Source of the DNA: CBDCME01 sp965218865
GTDB lineage: Bacteria > Pseudomonadota > Alphaproteobacteria > JAAXGF01
DNA: 64,000 bases
Direction: 5' to 3'
Assembly: GCA_965218865.1 (NCBI GenBank)
Contig: CBDCME010000009.1
Coordinates: forward strand, 62,001-126,000
Notes under the pieces: model-generated
What the model saw: only the letters and a program-made list of their open reading frames with translations
What the model was told of the DNA's origin: nothing
Database searches by the model: none
Translations under genes and position numbers: made by a program
Shown: piece after piece, positions 9,717-18,708 of the stretch
How the letters are laid out: every line of letters starts with the position of its first letter
Numbering within the stretch: position 1 is the first letter of the stretch

Positions 9717-11178
9717 GGCGATGTCCCATGCTCTGTTGAAAAAGGCGAGGCAGGCATGGTTGGGCTTCGAGGCTAGGCGGCCTCTTTGATGGTTTCAATG
9801 GCGCTTTTCGCTTTTGCCTTTTTCACGTGATCCTCGAGGGCAGCTCTGAGGATGGGGAGTTGCCGGTAGGCCTTGAGGCGACGGAGGTCTTTTGGGCTTC
9901 CAGGAGGCCGGCGGCGGTCCATCGCAAGGCCATCTCGGCGTTGCGCCAGCGCTTGACATTGTGCTGCACCATCCTGACCGTTCCCAAGGCATTCTCGATG
10001 GCGTTGGTGCAGGCCAAGGAGCGCCTGAGCTTGGGCGGCAGGCCCAAGCGGATCACGGTGAGGATCTCATCCAGGCCCTCCAGGATGGAAGCCGAAACGC
10101 CGGGGGCCTCGGTCTCCAGGCGGCGCGCCAGGTTCTTCATGAGGCGTTCGGCTTTCTCGGCATCGTCTTGGTCCCAGGCTTGCCTGAGCGCCTTCTTGAC
10201 GCCGGCATGAAGGCTTTCGTCGAGGCGCTCGATGATGTTGCGGCCCTTGTGGACCTGGCAGCGCTGGAGGGCGGCCACCGGCCCGAAGGTCCGCTTGATC
10301 GCCTTGGAGAGCGCCTTGGCGCCGTCGACGATGAAGAGCCGGGGCACTTCCGGGTCGAGGCCGCGGGCGGTCAGGTTGTCGAGCAGCGCCTGCACCGTGG
10401 CGGCATTCTCCGTGGCACCTTCGGCCAGGCCTAGAACATGCTTCTCGCCCGCGCCGTCGATGCCAATAGCTGCCAGCAACACGTGATCGCCGACGTGCAG
10501 CCCGTCGATCTGGATGACCAGGAGATCGAGATCCGAAAGGTCGCTGGCCAGGAAGGCCTTCAGCTTCTTGCGCGTCATGGCCACGAAGCGCCGCGAGACC
10601 GCGGACTTCGAGGTCGCATCGCCCGCGCGTGCCGGCAAGTCGCCGCTGGCCTCGCCGGGCAGGCGCACGGCGCGCGCGTACTTGCGGGTCGAAACCGTAA
10701 GCAGCATGATGTTCATCGCCCAGGACTGCAAAAGCGCCGGGTCCGAGAGCAACTCCCAGCTCGGCAAGCTCATCTCCTTGCCCCCAAGATCGCGCACCCG
10801 CGGGCGCGTCAGCTTCACCTTGCCCCCGTGATAGGCAATCTCGCTCTGGGTTGTCCCCCAGCGATGGCCCTGCCGCTCGGCCGTGCGGGCGTGGCGCGCT
10901 CCGCAGAGCACCTCGCTATCCTCGTCCAGCATCTCGCCCAGGGTCTCCACCCCGGCCAACAGGCAAAAGCGATCCACGCTCATGCGCAGATCATCAAAAG
11001 CCTCCGGCAAGGCCGGCGGCAACAGCGGAAGCGGGATCTCCAACAGTTTCGAAAGGCGGCTGTTCCGTGTAGTCTTGGTCATGGCGTCGTTCTCCTTGAT
11101 GGATTCAACACCCAGAGCCTAACGGTTCCAGGCGAATGACGCCTACCTCACTTTTTCAACATCAGCCGAGACATTGCC
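9717..11178 (-). mobile_element. IS256-family insertion sequence
   Basis: Imperfect inverted ends start GGCGATGTCCC (left) and GGCAATGTCTC (right, complement), both continuing to TGTTGAAAAAG. A perfect 9-bp direct repeat GGGTTTGGA flanks it at 9708-9716 and 11179-11187. About 1.46 kb with one transposase gene. It lies within the SGNH hydrolase gene in the same orientation. Confidence 0.88.
9823..11082 (-). CDS. IS256-family (mutator-type) transposase
   Basis: The 419-aa protein has family landmarks: VIQIDGLHVGDHVLLAAIGI with the first catalytic Asp, FIVDGAKALSKAIKRTFG with the second, the RCQVHKGRNIIERL block, and SLACTNAIENALGTVR with the catalytic Glu. Length is normal and the frame intact, so it may be active. 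The start ATG at 11082 follows an AAGGAG ribosome-binding site. Confidence 0.93.
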   Translation of the reverse strand: MTKTTRNSRLSKLLEIPLPLLPPALPEAFDDLRMSVDRFCLLAGVETLGEMLDEDSEVLCGARHARTAERQGHRWGTTQSEIAYHGGKVKLTRPRVRDLGGKEMSLPSWELLSDPALLQSWAMNIMLLTVSTRKYARAVRLPGEASGDLPARAGDATSKSAVSRRFVAMTRKKLKAFLASDLSDLDLLVIQIDGLHVGDHVLLAAIGIDGAGEKHVLGLAEGATENAATVQALLDNLTARGLDPEVPRLFIVDGAKALSKAIKRTFGPVAALQRCQVHKGRNIIERLDESLHAGVKKALRQAWDQDDAEKAERLMKNLARRLETEAPGVSASILEGLDEILTVIRLGLPPKLRRSLACTNAIENALGTVRMVQHNVKRWRNAEMALRWTAAGLLEAQKTSVASRPTGNSPSSELPSRIT

Positions 11179-11998
11179 GGGTTTGGAGCAACGAAGAAGA
11201 CAAAATAAACTCGTTTATTCGGCCCTAATTCGCTTCAGAAAACAAATCATCACTGATCGACTTCTTCCATAGATCAATTTTTTCCTTCGCAATTCCCCTA
11301 TCAATTGCTGCCCTCTCAATTTCCTGCACAAAATCCTGTTCATTTCCATCATTTCCTTCGAAAAAATAAAAGAAACTCTTGTCTTTTAAAATAGATAACA
11401 TCGTATACAATCTTGGAAATAGATTATATACAATGCGACTGAAAAATGGGAGTTTGTCGTAGTAGGAAACGTCTAAATTATACAGTTTCTCAATATCAGG
11501 TTGCGGGGCACACCGAATAAATCATTTGCTTGCAGACAAACGATTACATAATCTAGATCGTATTTCATTCCAACCTTATACAATACACGCCAATATTCTG
11601 TAGGCCCAACACCACTCAATCCGCCATTTATGAATCGTACCTCATTATTCTCTGATTTGTTAAATCGTTTTTCAAGTTCGGGCGTAAATGTTTCGTCTTG
11701 CTCTACGCCGAAGCCCTCGGTGTAGGAATCGCCCAGGACGATGAAGCACGTTTGTCCCGCGGGTTTTTGCAAAGGGATTTCGTGGTAGCGTAACCCTTCG
11801 CTGTTGGTTGCGAATTCGTAGGTGAACTCGATATTTTCCCGCAACTCTCGGTAATTCGGCGGATGCGTGACCTGCAACTCCCGTGTCGCAGGACTTCCTA
11901 ACAGCCCAAGTATCTGTTCAGCCAAAAAAAAGCTTACGGCAACGGATACCGCGAGGATAATCGCATTCGCGAACCTCATGGAACCCAACCTTATCTTA

Positions 11999-13166
11999 TA
12001 CCATCCGCCCTTAACATTGACTTGTGCGATCCCACGCTCTGAGGCCGATGGACATGATCTTCCAAGGTTGGTCGGTCAGGTTGTTCCAGGCTTGGCAAGA
12101 GGCCTAGACGATGGCTTCATAGGAGTCGAAGACACGATTGGAGAGCCAGTTCTGGCGGAGGTATTGCCAGACATTTTCGGCGGGATTGAGCTCCGGGGAC
12201 TTGGGTGGCAAAGGCACGAGGGAGATGTTCTCCGGGATGCCGAGTTTGGCAGTGGTGTGCCATGCGGCTTGGTCGAGCAGCACGACGGCATGGGCGTTTG
12301 GGGCAACGGCCCGGCTGATTTCCTCGAGATGCAGGTCCATGGCTTCAGTATTGGCGCGCGGCATGACCAGCGCCGCGCCCTCACCGCGCTCGGGGCAGAT
12401 GGCGCCGAAGAGATACGCCGAAGAGGTCCGTAGGTCCTTGACCTGGCGCGGGCGCGATCCCTTTGGGGTCCACTGGCGCACCAGGCTGTTCTTCTGGCCG
12501 ACGCGCATTTCATCTTGAAACCAAACCTCGATGGGCGTGTCCGGTGGCTGTGCCGCTACGATTTTCGCCAAGTGTTCGGGAAAACTTTTTTTTAAATTCC
12601 TCCTGTGCCCGCGCATCCTGGCCGACGTGGCGCGGGCGCGCGGAAATATGCGAGAACCCGAGCGCGGCCAGCAGCTTGCCGACGCTCCGCTCGTGATAGT
12701 CCACGCCGAAGCGCGTTCGGATCAGTTGCTTGAGATCGATGCAGCGCCAGCGCACGACCCCATCCCGTTCGGGATCGGGACCGGCCTCGATAGCCCGCGA
12801 AAGCGCCGCCATTTGCGACGGCGTCAACCGACGCAACGCCCCGTTCGGCTTGCGGTCGATCAGACCGGCCGGACCTCCCGCGTTGAACCGGTGAACCCAG
12901 TCCCGCAACGTCTGCCGATCCATGCCGCCAATACCCGCCGCGCACGCTCGATCCATCCCATCGTAGATGGCCGCCATCGACAAAAGCCGTCGCGCCTGGT
13001 TCCCATCATCGCTCCGTGCCGCAAGAACACGGACTCTTTCAGCATCAAAGTCGTTTCGCAAAGGAATCGTTGGCATTGAACACACTCCCTTGTTGCCAAC
13101 AACCTTGAATCACACAAAACCTAGCGTGTAAACCTTTGCGCGAGTCAAACTCTAGGGCGGTTGGTA
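11999..13166 (-). mobile_element. IS630-family element copy B
   Basis: 1168 bp, the same as copies C, D and E. The left end differs by one base (TACCATCCGCCC); the right end is GGGCGGTTGGTA. It lies only 3 bp from copy C in the same orientation, so the pair forms a near-tandem repeat, with the junction reading GGTTGGTATTATACCAACC. Confidence 0.93.
12011..13076 (-). pseudogene. IS630-B transposase with a nonsense mutation
   Basis: orfA (12510-13076) is intact and overlaps orfB by the A8 slippage run. orfB (12011-12616) has a TAG at 12104-12106 where the four other copies have GAG (SYEAIVEASCQAW), which removes about 30 C-terminal residues. A second change makes W-T-P instead of W-A-P near the start of the catalytic domain. 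The three DDE blocks precede the stop, so residual activity cannot be excluded. Confidence 0.85.
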
Positions 13167-13181
13167 TTATACCAACCGCCC

Positions 13182-13787
13182 TTAACATTGACTTGTGCGA
13201 GCCCACGCTCTGAGGCCGATGGACATGATCTTCCAAGGTTGGTCGGTCAGGTTGTTCCAGGCTTGGCAAGAGGCCTCGACGATGGCTTCATAGGAGTCGA
13301 AGACACGATTGGAGAGCCAGTTCTGGCGGAGGTATTGCCAGACATTTTCGGCGGGATTGAGCTCCGGGGACTTGGGTGGCAAAGGCACGAGGGAGATGTT
13401 CTCCGGGATGCCGAGTTTGGCAGTGGTGTGCCATGCGGCTTGGTCGAGCAGCACGACGGCATGGGCGTTTGGGGCAACGGCCCGGCTGATTTCCTCGAGA
13501 TGCAGGTCCATGGCTTCAGTATTGGCGCGCGGCATGACCAGCGCCGCGCCCTCACCGCGCTCGGGGCAGATGGCGCCGAAGAGATACGCCGAAGAGGTCC
13601 GTAGGTCCTTGACCTGGCGCGGGCGCGATCCCTTTGGGGCCCACTGGCGCACCAGGCTGTTCTTCTGGCCGACGCGCATTTCATCTTGAAACCAAACCTC
13701 GATGGGCGTGTCCGGTGGCTGTGCCGCTACGATTTTCGCCAAGTGTTCGGGAAAACTTTTTTTTAAATTCCTCCTGTGCCCGCGCAT
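13182..13787 (-). CDS. IS630-C orfB: DDE catalytic half of the transposase
   Basis: Carries VWFQDEMRVGQKNSLVRQW, VVLLDQAAWHTTAKLGIP and PELNPAENVWQYLRQN, the three acidic blocks of the Tc1/mariner-like IS630 catalytic domain. It has no convincing ribosome-binding site of its own; expression probably depends on slippage at the A8 run from orfA. The internal ATG at 13787 is only the first codon of the open stretch. Confidence 0.85.
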   Translation of the reverse strand: MRGHRRNLKKSFPEHLAKIVAAQPPDTPIEVWFQDEMRVGQKNSLVRQWAPKGSRPRQVKDLRTSSAYLFGAICPERGEGAALVMPRANTEAMDLHLEEISRAVAPNAHAVVLLDQAAWHTTAKLGIPENISLVPLPPKSPELNPAENVWQYLRQNWLSNRVFDSYEAIVEASCQAWNNLTDQPWKIMSIGLRAWARTSQC

Positions 13788-14247
13788 CCTGGCCGACGTG
13801 GCGCGGGCGCGCGGAAATATGCGAGAACCCGAGCGCGGCCAGCAGCTTGCCGACGCTCCGCTCGTGATAGTCCACGCCGAAGCGCGTTCGGATCAGTTGC
13901 TTGAGATCGATGCAGCGCCAGCGCACGACCCCATCCCGTTCGGGATCGGGACCGGCCTCGATAGCCCGCGAAAGCGCCGCCATTTGCGACGGCGTCAACC
14001 GACGCAACGCCCCGTTCGGCTTGCGGTCGATCAGACCGGCCGGACCTCCCGCGTTGAACCGGTGAACCCAGTCCCGCAACGTCTGCCGATCCATGCCGCC
14101 AATACCCGCCGCGCACGCTCGATCCATCCCATCGTAGATGGCCGCCATCGACAAAAGCCGTCGCGCCTGGTTCCCATCATCGCTCCGTGCCGCAAGAACA
14201 CGGACTCTTTCAGCATCAAAGTCGTTTCGCAAAGGAATCGTTGGCAT
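13681..14247 (-). CDS. IS630-C orfA: HTH N-terminal half of the transposase
   Basis: 189 aa from the ATG at 14247, which follows AAGGGAG. It contains the paired helix-turn-helix DNA-binding region (TLRDWVHRFNAGGPAGLIDR; VDYHERSVGKLLAALGFSH). It overlaps orfB at AATTTAAAAAAAAG; loss of one A from the A8 run in the transcript fuses it to orfB. This is consistent with the programmed slippage or frameshifting described for some IS630 members. Confidence 0.85.
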   Translation of the reverse strand: MPTIPLRNDFDAERVRVLAARSDDGNQARRLLSMAAIYDGMDRACAAGIGGMDRQTLRDWVHRFNAGGPAGLIDRKPNGALRRLTPSQMAALSRAIEAGPDPERDGVVRWRCIDLKQLIRTRFGVDYHERSVGKLLAALGFSHISARPRHVGQDARAQEEFKKKFSRTLGENRSGTATGHAHRGLVSR

Positions 14248-14344
14248 TGAACACACTCCCTTGTTGCCAACAACCTTGAATCATACAAAACCTAGCGTGT
14301 AAACCTTTGCGCGAGTCAAACTCTGGGGCGGTTGGTATTAGCCC

Positions 14345-14701
14345 TTGTTGATGCATCAACTTTCCAAACTTCGGCTGTCGCCTCCGTTTGGGTCGATGCA
14401 CTGGCAGATTGCCTACAAGCGCCAGATGGAAATCTACCAATGGCTCTTACGACGCAATGGGCTAGAGGTCGATCCAACTGCTTGGTTCGTGTACTGCAAC
14501 GGCAGACTCGATGCTAGTGGGTTTAGGGAGCGCATGGAGTTCACCGTCCGAATGCTGCCCTACGAAGGAGACGATTCTTGGGTTGATCGGACGATCGTGG
14601 AGGCATGGAAAACATTGTACCGGGACGAGATTTCGGAGCCCGACCCCGACTGCGAGTTCTGCGCCTACCGCAAGGACGCGATGCTCGCCGAGGATTGGTG
14701 A
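14345..14701 (+). pseudogene. PD-(D/E)XK nuclease-like protein, C-terminal fragment
   Basis: The conserved stretch WQIAYKRQMEIYQWLLRRNG, then AWFVYCNGR and EWFE-like helical sequence, ends in PDPDCEFCAYRKDA. This pattern matches the C-terminal half of Cas4/RecB-like PD-(D/E)XK proteins, where the CxxC belongs to a metal-binding C-terminus. The catalytic N-terminal half is missing because IS630-C ends at 14337; the first dozen codons are not family-like. Not functional as it stands. Confidence 0.6.
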
Positions 14702-14995
14702 CTCAAGGCTTCCCTCGCGGGATCGCGGTCGCCGAGGCAAACTGGTATAAAGCGCTATTCGCCACCCCTGTCACCCAATCCTGCCCCATTCAGACTGGAG
14801 AGCGGTTAATGGTTTTCCGATCAAGACTGTTTGGCTATCATCGGCGCCCGATTGGAGAATTCTCTGGGGAATGTCGGTGAAAAGGATCAACGGTATCGGA
14901 GACAAGGGGACACGGTTGGTCGGCCTGCACGAAAACCGCTCCCAACGGACGGGGACTCGGTCAGACGCCCATGAGGCCGCGAACGAGCGCGGCAA
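14702..14995. other. Intergenic upstream of the hydratase operon
   Basis: About 290 bp that should contain the promoter of the four-gene operon. I see no confident promoter, operator or metal riboswitch. Confidence 0.4.
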
Positions 14996-15400
14996 ATGAA
15001 GCGACGCCATCATGACGTTGGTGGCGTGAGGCTGCCGGATGCGACGATTGACCGGTCAGAGTCGGTGGATGCGCCTTGGCAGGTTGCGTTTACCGCGACA
15101 TTGTGGGCATTGATCGGCAAGGAAAACCGGGTGATAAGGCTTGATGAAATGCGCCGGGGGGTCGAGGATCTCTCGGCGGAGCGGTACGATGCCATGCCCT
15201 ATTACGATCGCCAGACATTGGCGGTTGCCAGCGCCATGGTGGAGCGCCGTTACCTGACTTGGGATGAACTCAACTCGCGGATTGAAAAGCTAAAACCCCT
15301 ACACGCAACCGAACAGACCGAGAAATTACATGAACCGGCGCCAGCACGATTTGGGCGACACAAAGGGCACGCCCCTCCACGCCGACGAAAAGACCAGTGA
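14996..15400 (+). CDS. Nitrile hydratase beta N-domain-like subunit 1 (ScnB-like or activator-like)
   Basis: 134 aa. The HHDVGGV start and the helical block APWQVAFTATLWALIGKENR...YYDRQTLAVASAMVERRYL...WDELNSRIEKL correspond to the N-terminal helical domain of the nitrile hydratase beta subunit, which is a separate protein in thiocyanate hydrolase (ScnB) and also resembles small nitrile hydratase activators. The C-terminus is basic and overlaps the next gene by 71 bp. With the next gene it forms a pair of paralogous beta-N-like proteins. Whether it is a structural subunit or a cobalt-insertion activator cannot be decided from sequence alone. Confidence 0.65.
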   Translation: MKRRHHDVGGVRLPDATIDRSESVDAPWQVAFTATLWALIGKENRVIRLDEMRRGVEDLSAERYDAMPYYDRQTLAVASAMVERRYLTWDELNSRIEKLKPLHATEQTEKLHEPAPARFGRHKGHAPPRRRKDQ

Positions 15401-15632
15401 ACCCTGGGCGAAGATGATTACATCGCTGGCGGCGGCAATGGGCGATCACGACATCATAAGCAGCGACGAGTTGCGTCGGGCGCTAGATTATGCCTCGGCG
15501 GATGCCCTGGCGGCGGATTATTGCGAGCGCTGGCCGGAAGCGATGATCAACCTGCTTGAAGAAAAAGGACTGCTGACCCGGGAAGAGGTCTGGACCAAGA
15601 TGGATGCCATAAAGGAAAAGCTGGAAGAGTGA
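15330..15632 (+). CDS. Nitrile hydratase beta N-domain-like subunit 2 (ScnB-like)
   Basis: 100 aa with the same layout as the preceding protein: a QHDLGD motif near the start, then PWAKMITSLAAAMGDH...DELRRALDYASADAL...WPEAMINLLEEKGLLTREEV. This is the helical N-terminal domain of the beta subunit (typical motif W...LL-EKGLIT-EE). Its TGA overlaps the GTG/ATG start region of the beta-C-like gene, so translation is coupled. Likely the structural ScnB/ToyK-type subunit because it directly precedes the C-domain subunit. Confidence 0.68.
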   Translation: MNRRQHDLGDTKGTPLHADEKTSEPWAKMITSLAAAMGDHDIISSDELRRALDYASADALAADYCERWPEAMINLLEEKGLLTREEVWTKMDAIKEKLEE

Positions 15633-15634
15633 CG

Positions 15635-15922
15635 ATGGCGATCTTTTGTGCGGGCGACCGTGTCCGCATCAAGAATTTGCATCCGCCGGGTCACCGTCGG
15701 ACGCCGCATTATGTGCAAGGCAAAACCGGAGTGATTGAACGGTATTGCGGCGACTTCAAAAACCCGGAAGAGCTCGCCTACGGCTTCGATGGCCTGCCGA
15801 AGCGGGAATTGTATCGCGTCCGCTTTTCGCAAACGGACCTGTGGCCGGACTATGACGGTCCCGACGGCGATACGCTTGATCTGGAAATCTATGACCACTG
15901 GCTCGAAAAAATCGAGAGATAG
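15635..15922 (+). CDS. Nitrile hydratase beta C-domain-like subunit (ScnA-like)
   Basis: 95 aa forming the SH3-like barrel of the beta subunit: FCAGDRVRIKNLHPPGHRRT, PHYVQGKTGVIERYCG, LYRVRFSQTDLWPDY and LDLEIYDHWLEKIE. The sequence matches only the C-terminal half of a standard beta subunit, so the beta chain is split over separate genes, as in thiocyanate hydrolase (ScnB/ScnA) and ToyK/ToyL. ATG 15635 is chosen; a GTG at 15629 overlapping the previous stop is an alternative. Confidence 0.78.
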   Translation: MAIFCAGDRVRIKNLHPPGHRRTPHYVQGKTGVIERYCGDFKNPEELAYGFDGLPKRELYRVRFSQTDLWPDYDGPDGDTLDLEIYDHWLEKIER

Positions 15923-15926
15923 GGAG

Positions 15927-16574
15927 ATGATAACTGATCCACGTGGGACACAGGGGCACGACCACGGCCCGGAACACGGCCAATCGGACGCCACGTCGGA
16001 TGTGAACGAAACCGGCCATTACGAGTTGATGGCGGAGGCGATGAAGGAGCTTCTGATCGAAAAAGGCGTGATTAGCGCCGAGGACGTGCGCCGCAATCTG
16101 GAATTCCTCGACAGTCGTGACCCGGCGGATGGCGCGAAAATCATTGCCCGTGCCTGGACCGACGAAGGCTTCAGAAAGCGCCTGCTGGGAAACGGCACAG
16201 CGGCAGCCGCGGAATTGGGCTTCCCCATGGGCGATGCGGAACTGATCGTCGTCGAAAATACAGACGATGTGCATAACATGATCGTCTGCACACTGTGTTC
16301 CTGCTACCCGCGGACCATCCTCGGCCTGCCCCCGGACTGGTACAAATCGAAAAGTTACCGCGCGAGGGCGGTAATCGAGCCACGCGCGGTGCTCAAAGAG
16401 TTCGGCACGGACCTCCCGAACCGCAAAACGGTCCGCGTCCATGATTCTAATGCGGACATGCGCTATCTCGTCCTGCCACAGCGACCGAAAGGCACCGAAG
16501 GCTGGTCTGCCGAGCAACTGGCGGCCATCGTCACGCGCGACGCGATGGTGGGCGTAACGGTTCCGCAGGCCTGA
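15927..16574 (+). CDS. Cobalt-type nitrile hydratase alpha / thiocyanate hydrolase gamma subunit
   Basis: 215 aa. The metal-claw motif VCTLCSC (three Cys and a Ser, T in the second place as in Co(III) enzymes) is followed by YPRTILGLPPDWYKSKSYRA, and the N-terminal helix LLIEKGVISAEDVRR and VRVHDSNADMRYLVLPQRP strand region are typical of the alpha/gamma subunit. It would hydrate a nitrile to an amide, or thiocyanate to carbonyl sulfide and ammonia. Gene order beta-N, beta-C, alpha is that of scnB-scnA-scnC and the reverse of ordinary nitrile hydratase operons, which favours thiocyanate hydrolase. The YPRT variant departs from the usual YPWP. ATG 15927 overlaps its AGGGAG site, so the true start is a little uncertain. 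Confidence 0.8.
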   Translation: MITDPRGTQGHDHGPEHGQSDATSDVNETGHYELMAEAMKELLIEKGVISAEDVRRNLEFLDSRDPADGAKIIARAWTDEGFRKRLLGNGTAAAAELGFPMGDAELIVVENTDDVHNMIVCTLCSCYPRTILGLPPDWYKSKSYRARAVIEPRAVLKEFGTDLPNRKTVRVHDSNADMRYLVLPQRPKGTEGWSAEQLAAIVTRDAMVGVTVPQA

Positions 16575-16626
16575 TCATCGCACGCTCGCCTAAATACCTT
16601 CGAAATACGCGTCAGTTTGGCAATTG

Positions 16627-18249
16627 TTAGTCTTCGGACTTCCAAATCTGGCGATAGTCGATTTGCCGGTGAAACCAGTATGTGTATCCGTGGACATTCG
16701 GTTGCACCGCCAGGTCGAGGTTTGCCTGGAATAGCGGAACACGCGGAACCTCCTGAAAGGCAAGGGTAAGGAAGCCTTTTATGTTGTTCGCGTAGTCCTC
16801 ATCGTCGGCGGCGAATCTGGCCCCGTCGATATATTTGTCCATTTCGGGATTCTGGTAGCTCATGGTGTTGAAGACACCGTTTTGGCTGTGATAGTTCCAG
16901 AAGAAAAAGTAGTCCGGATAATTCAGCCAACCGCCCATGTCGTTGAACAGCAAGGGCATGCTCTTCTTGCCGATGAACGCCCGCCAATTCCCCGCTGGGA
17001 TCTTCTCGATGGTCGTCTTCACACCGATCTTCGCCAGGTTTTCCTGGACAAGCAGCGCCATCGGTTCACCCCATGTCCCGGTTCCGAGGTTGAAACTCAA
17101 CGTAGTTTCGAAGCCGTCGGGATATCCCGCTTCCTCCAACAGCTCCCTCGCGCGATCCAAATCTTGGTTGTTCGGATAGGGCTGCGGAAAGTCGGTCGTC
17201 GTCGCCATTTCACTGGTACCGCCATACAGCTTGGCCGCCCTGCCGAATGTCACGGCACCGAAAATCTGGTCATAGGGGATCGAGAATGCAATCGCCTGTC
17301 TCACCTTTTTATTATCGAAGGGCGGTATGGTTACGTTCATATCCAGGTACCACATCGAGTTTTCGATCGGAATGCCATGGACATTGAACTTTTCGGAGGT
17401 GGCAAGCTCGGAGAAGTCCTTGGGGGGCAGGTCGAACGACATGTCGATGTCGCCCTGCTCCAGAAGCGCCCGGCGGGTCGCCGCCGATGGGACGACACGC
17501 AGGATAACCCTTTTGATCTTCGGCACCGGACCGCTTTTCCAATCGTCGTTTCGGACGTAAATGGTTTGGACACCCGATTCATGAAGCTCGACCTTGAAGC
17601 CACCGCCTCCCGCCGTATTGTACTTGAGCCAATCCATGGCCCACGGATCCTTTTCCGTGACGTGCTCCTTGGCGGCTGTTGAATTATAGATCGCGGCGAC
17701 CGGAACGCCGAGATCGGGAAGCGTCAACTTATCCTTCCTCACGAAATTGATCTTAAAGGTATGATCGTCCACGACCACGAACTGATCGGGCGATTCCAAC
17801 GAGCCAGCCTTCATTTGGAACGATGCGAACCCGCCCACCGAAACGGCCCGGTCCAACGACCATTTGACATCCTGAGCGGTCACCGGGGTGCCGTCGTGGA
17901 AGGTGGCATCCTGGCGTAGCTTGAATGTCACCGACATGCCGTCCGGGGCGATTTCCCAACTCTCGGCAAGCTCCGGCTCCAATTTCTGATAGTCGTACAT
18001 GGGATCGCCGTTGGGCGCGGTTTTGCGGCCATACGTCACCAGACGGTCGTAAACGTTCCATGAAAGACCGTACGCCGGCCGGTTGGTCCCGATTCCGTTA
18101 ATGTCCATACTGTTTGGACCTTGCTCGCTCACGACGACAAGCGTATCGGTATCCGCCTTAGCGGCAGAACCGCCATGCCCAATAATCAAGCCGAGAGCCA
18201 TAAACATCGCTAAAGCGAAACTCGGACGCTTAACAATCAACCTGGCCAT
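16627..18249 (-). CDS. ABC transporter substrate-binding protein, family 5 (oligopeptide/nickel type)
   Basis: 540 aa with an N-terminal signal peptide (FALAMFMALGLIIGHGGSAA) and the full SBP_bac_5 architecture: ELAESWEIAPDGMSVTFKLR, ATFHDGTPVTAQDVKWSLDR, VRQAIAFSIPYDQI and the closing region FQEVPRVPLFQANLD. Such proteins bind peptides, metals chelates or sugars in the periplasm. No permease or ATPase genes adjoin, so it is an orphan component here. It is convergent with the hydratase operon (52 bp between stops), so a functional link is only suggested by proximity. Confidence 0.88.
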   Translation of the reverse strand: MARLIVKRPSFALAMFMALGLIIGHGGSAAKADTDTLVVVSEQGPNSMDINGIGTNRPAYGLSWNVYDRLVTYGRKTAPNGDPMYDYQKLEPELAESWEIAPDGMSVTFKLRQDATFHDGTPVTAQDVKWSLDRAVSVGGFASFQMKAGSLESPDQFVVVDDHTFKINFVRKDKLTLPDLGVPVAAIYNSTAAKEHVTEKDPWAMDWLKYNTAGGGGFKVELHESGVQTIYVRNDDWKSGPVPKIKRVILRVVPSAATRRALLEQGDIDMSFDLPPKDFSELATSEKFNVHGIPIENSMWYLDMNVTIPPFDNKKVRQAIAFSIPYDQIFGAVTFGRAAKLYGGTSEMATTTDFPQPYPNNQDLDRARELLEEAGYPDGFETTLSFNLGTGTWGEPMALLVQENLAKIGVKTTIEKIPAGNWRAFIGKKSMPLLFNDMGGWLNYPDYFFFWNYHSQNGVFNTMSYQNPEMDKYIDGARFAADDEDYANNIKGFLTLAFQEVPRVPLFQANLDLAVQPNVHGYTYWFHRQIDYRQIWKSED

Positions 18250-18708
18250 TCGACATCTCCCTGTTGGAGACGATTACCGCATTCGGATCGGTTACATCGT
18301 CTCTGTCGTTGGAATACTAAGAATGTGGTCGGCTAAAATAAAAAAACACTTCAGTGATCCCCTCAATTCTGACATGAAATTATTTACCCACCAAAATATA
18401 ATGTCAATGGCGGTGGAAATTGGGGCCACCGGATCGGCCAACATCGCCACGAGTTTGTCCAGCTCGAGGCCCTTGAGGTTGGGTCAATCAGGTTCGTCGC
18501 TGACATTTGATCCGACATTCCCCAGATGACATCCAAATTCGTGGAAATCGTACCACCTTTCCACCGCCGAGGGAACTGCAACCCTTGCGCCGCCATCCGA
18601 TGACCTGATTTTGGAGATCGGCCCTCGTTTAGAAGGCCATTTGCCCAGATTTTCCGCCATTCAGACACACCCCTCCTGTGGTTTTCACCTGGCCGTCGTT
18701 TTCCCGGC
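18250..18708. other. Intergenic, degenerate
   Basis: Holds the promoter region of the solute-binding protein (AT-rich 18300-18410). It then has about 300 bp with no defensible gene; a minus-strand stretch (LELDKLVAMLADPVAPISTA) looks protein-like but I cannot assign it. Probably debris from earlier IS events. Confidence 0.4.

Larger units (their letters stand above)
9271..11979 (-). pseudogene. SGNH/GDSL-type hydrolase, split by IS256 and frameshifted
   Basis: The N-terminal part (ATG 11979) has a signal anchor (MRFANAIILAVSVAVSFFLA), block I FIVLGDSYTEGFG with the nucleophile Ser, and NGGLSGVGP. A frameshift near 11500 moves the frame to PDIEKLYNLDVSYYDKLPFF. A TAG near 11226 follows SDDLFSEAN, and IS256 (9717-11178) then interrupts the gene. 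Removing IS256 and one copy of its 9-bp duplication restores LLQTRYWKDSLDIDS in frame. The C-terminus carries the catalytic D-x-x-H block (DFDGHWNAAGHA). Such proteins often modify or export surface polysaccharide (family knowledge); the substrate is unknown. Three independent lesions make it dead. Confidence 0.8.
13170..14337 (-). mobile_element. IS630-family element copy C
   Basis: Full-length 1168-bp copy with ends TACCAACCGCCC and GGGCGGTTGGTA. Its right flank is a truncated PD-(D/E)XK gene, so this insertion, or the recombination that made the B/C pair, removed the 5' part of that gene. The coding regions look intact apart from the programmed frame change. Confidence 0.93.
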
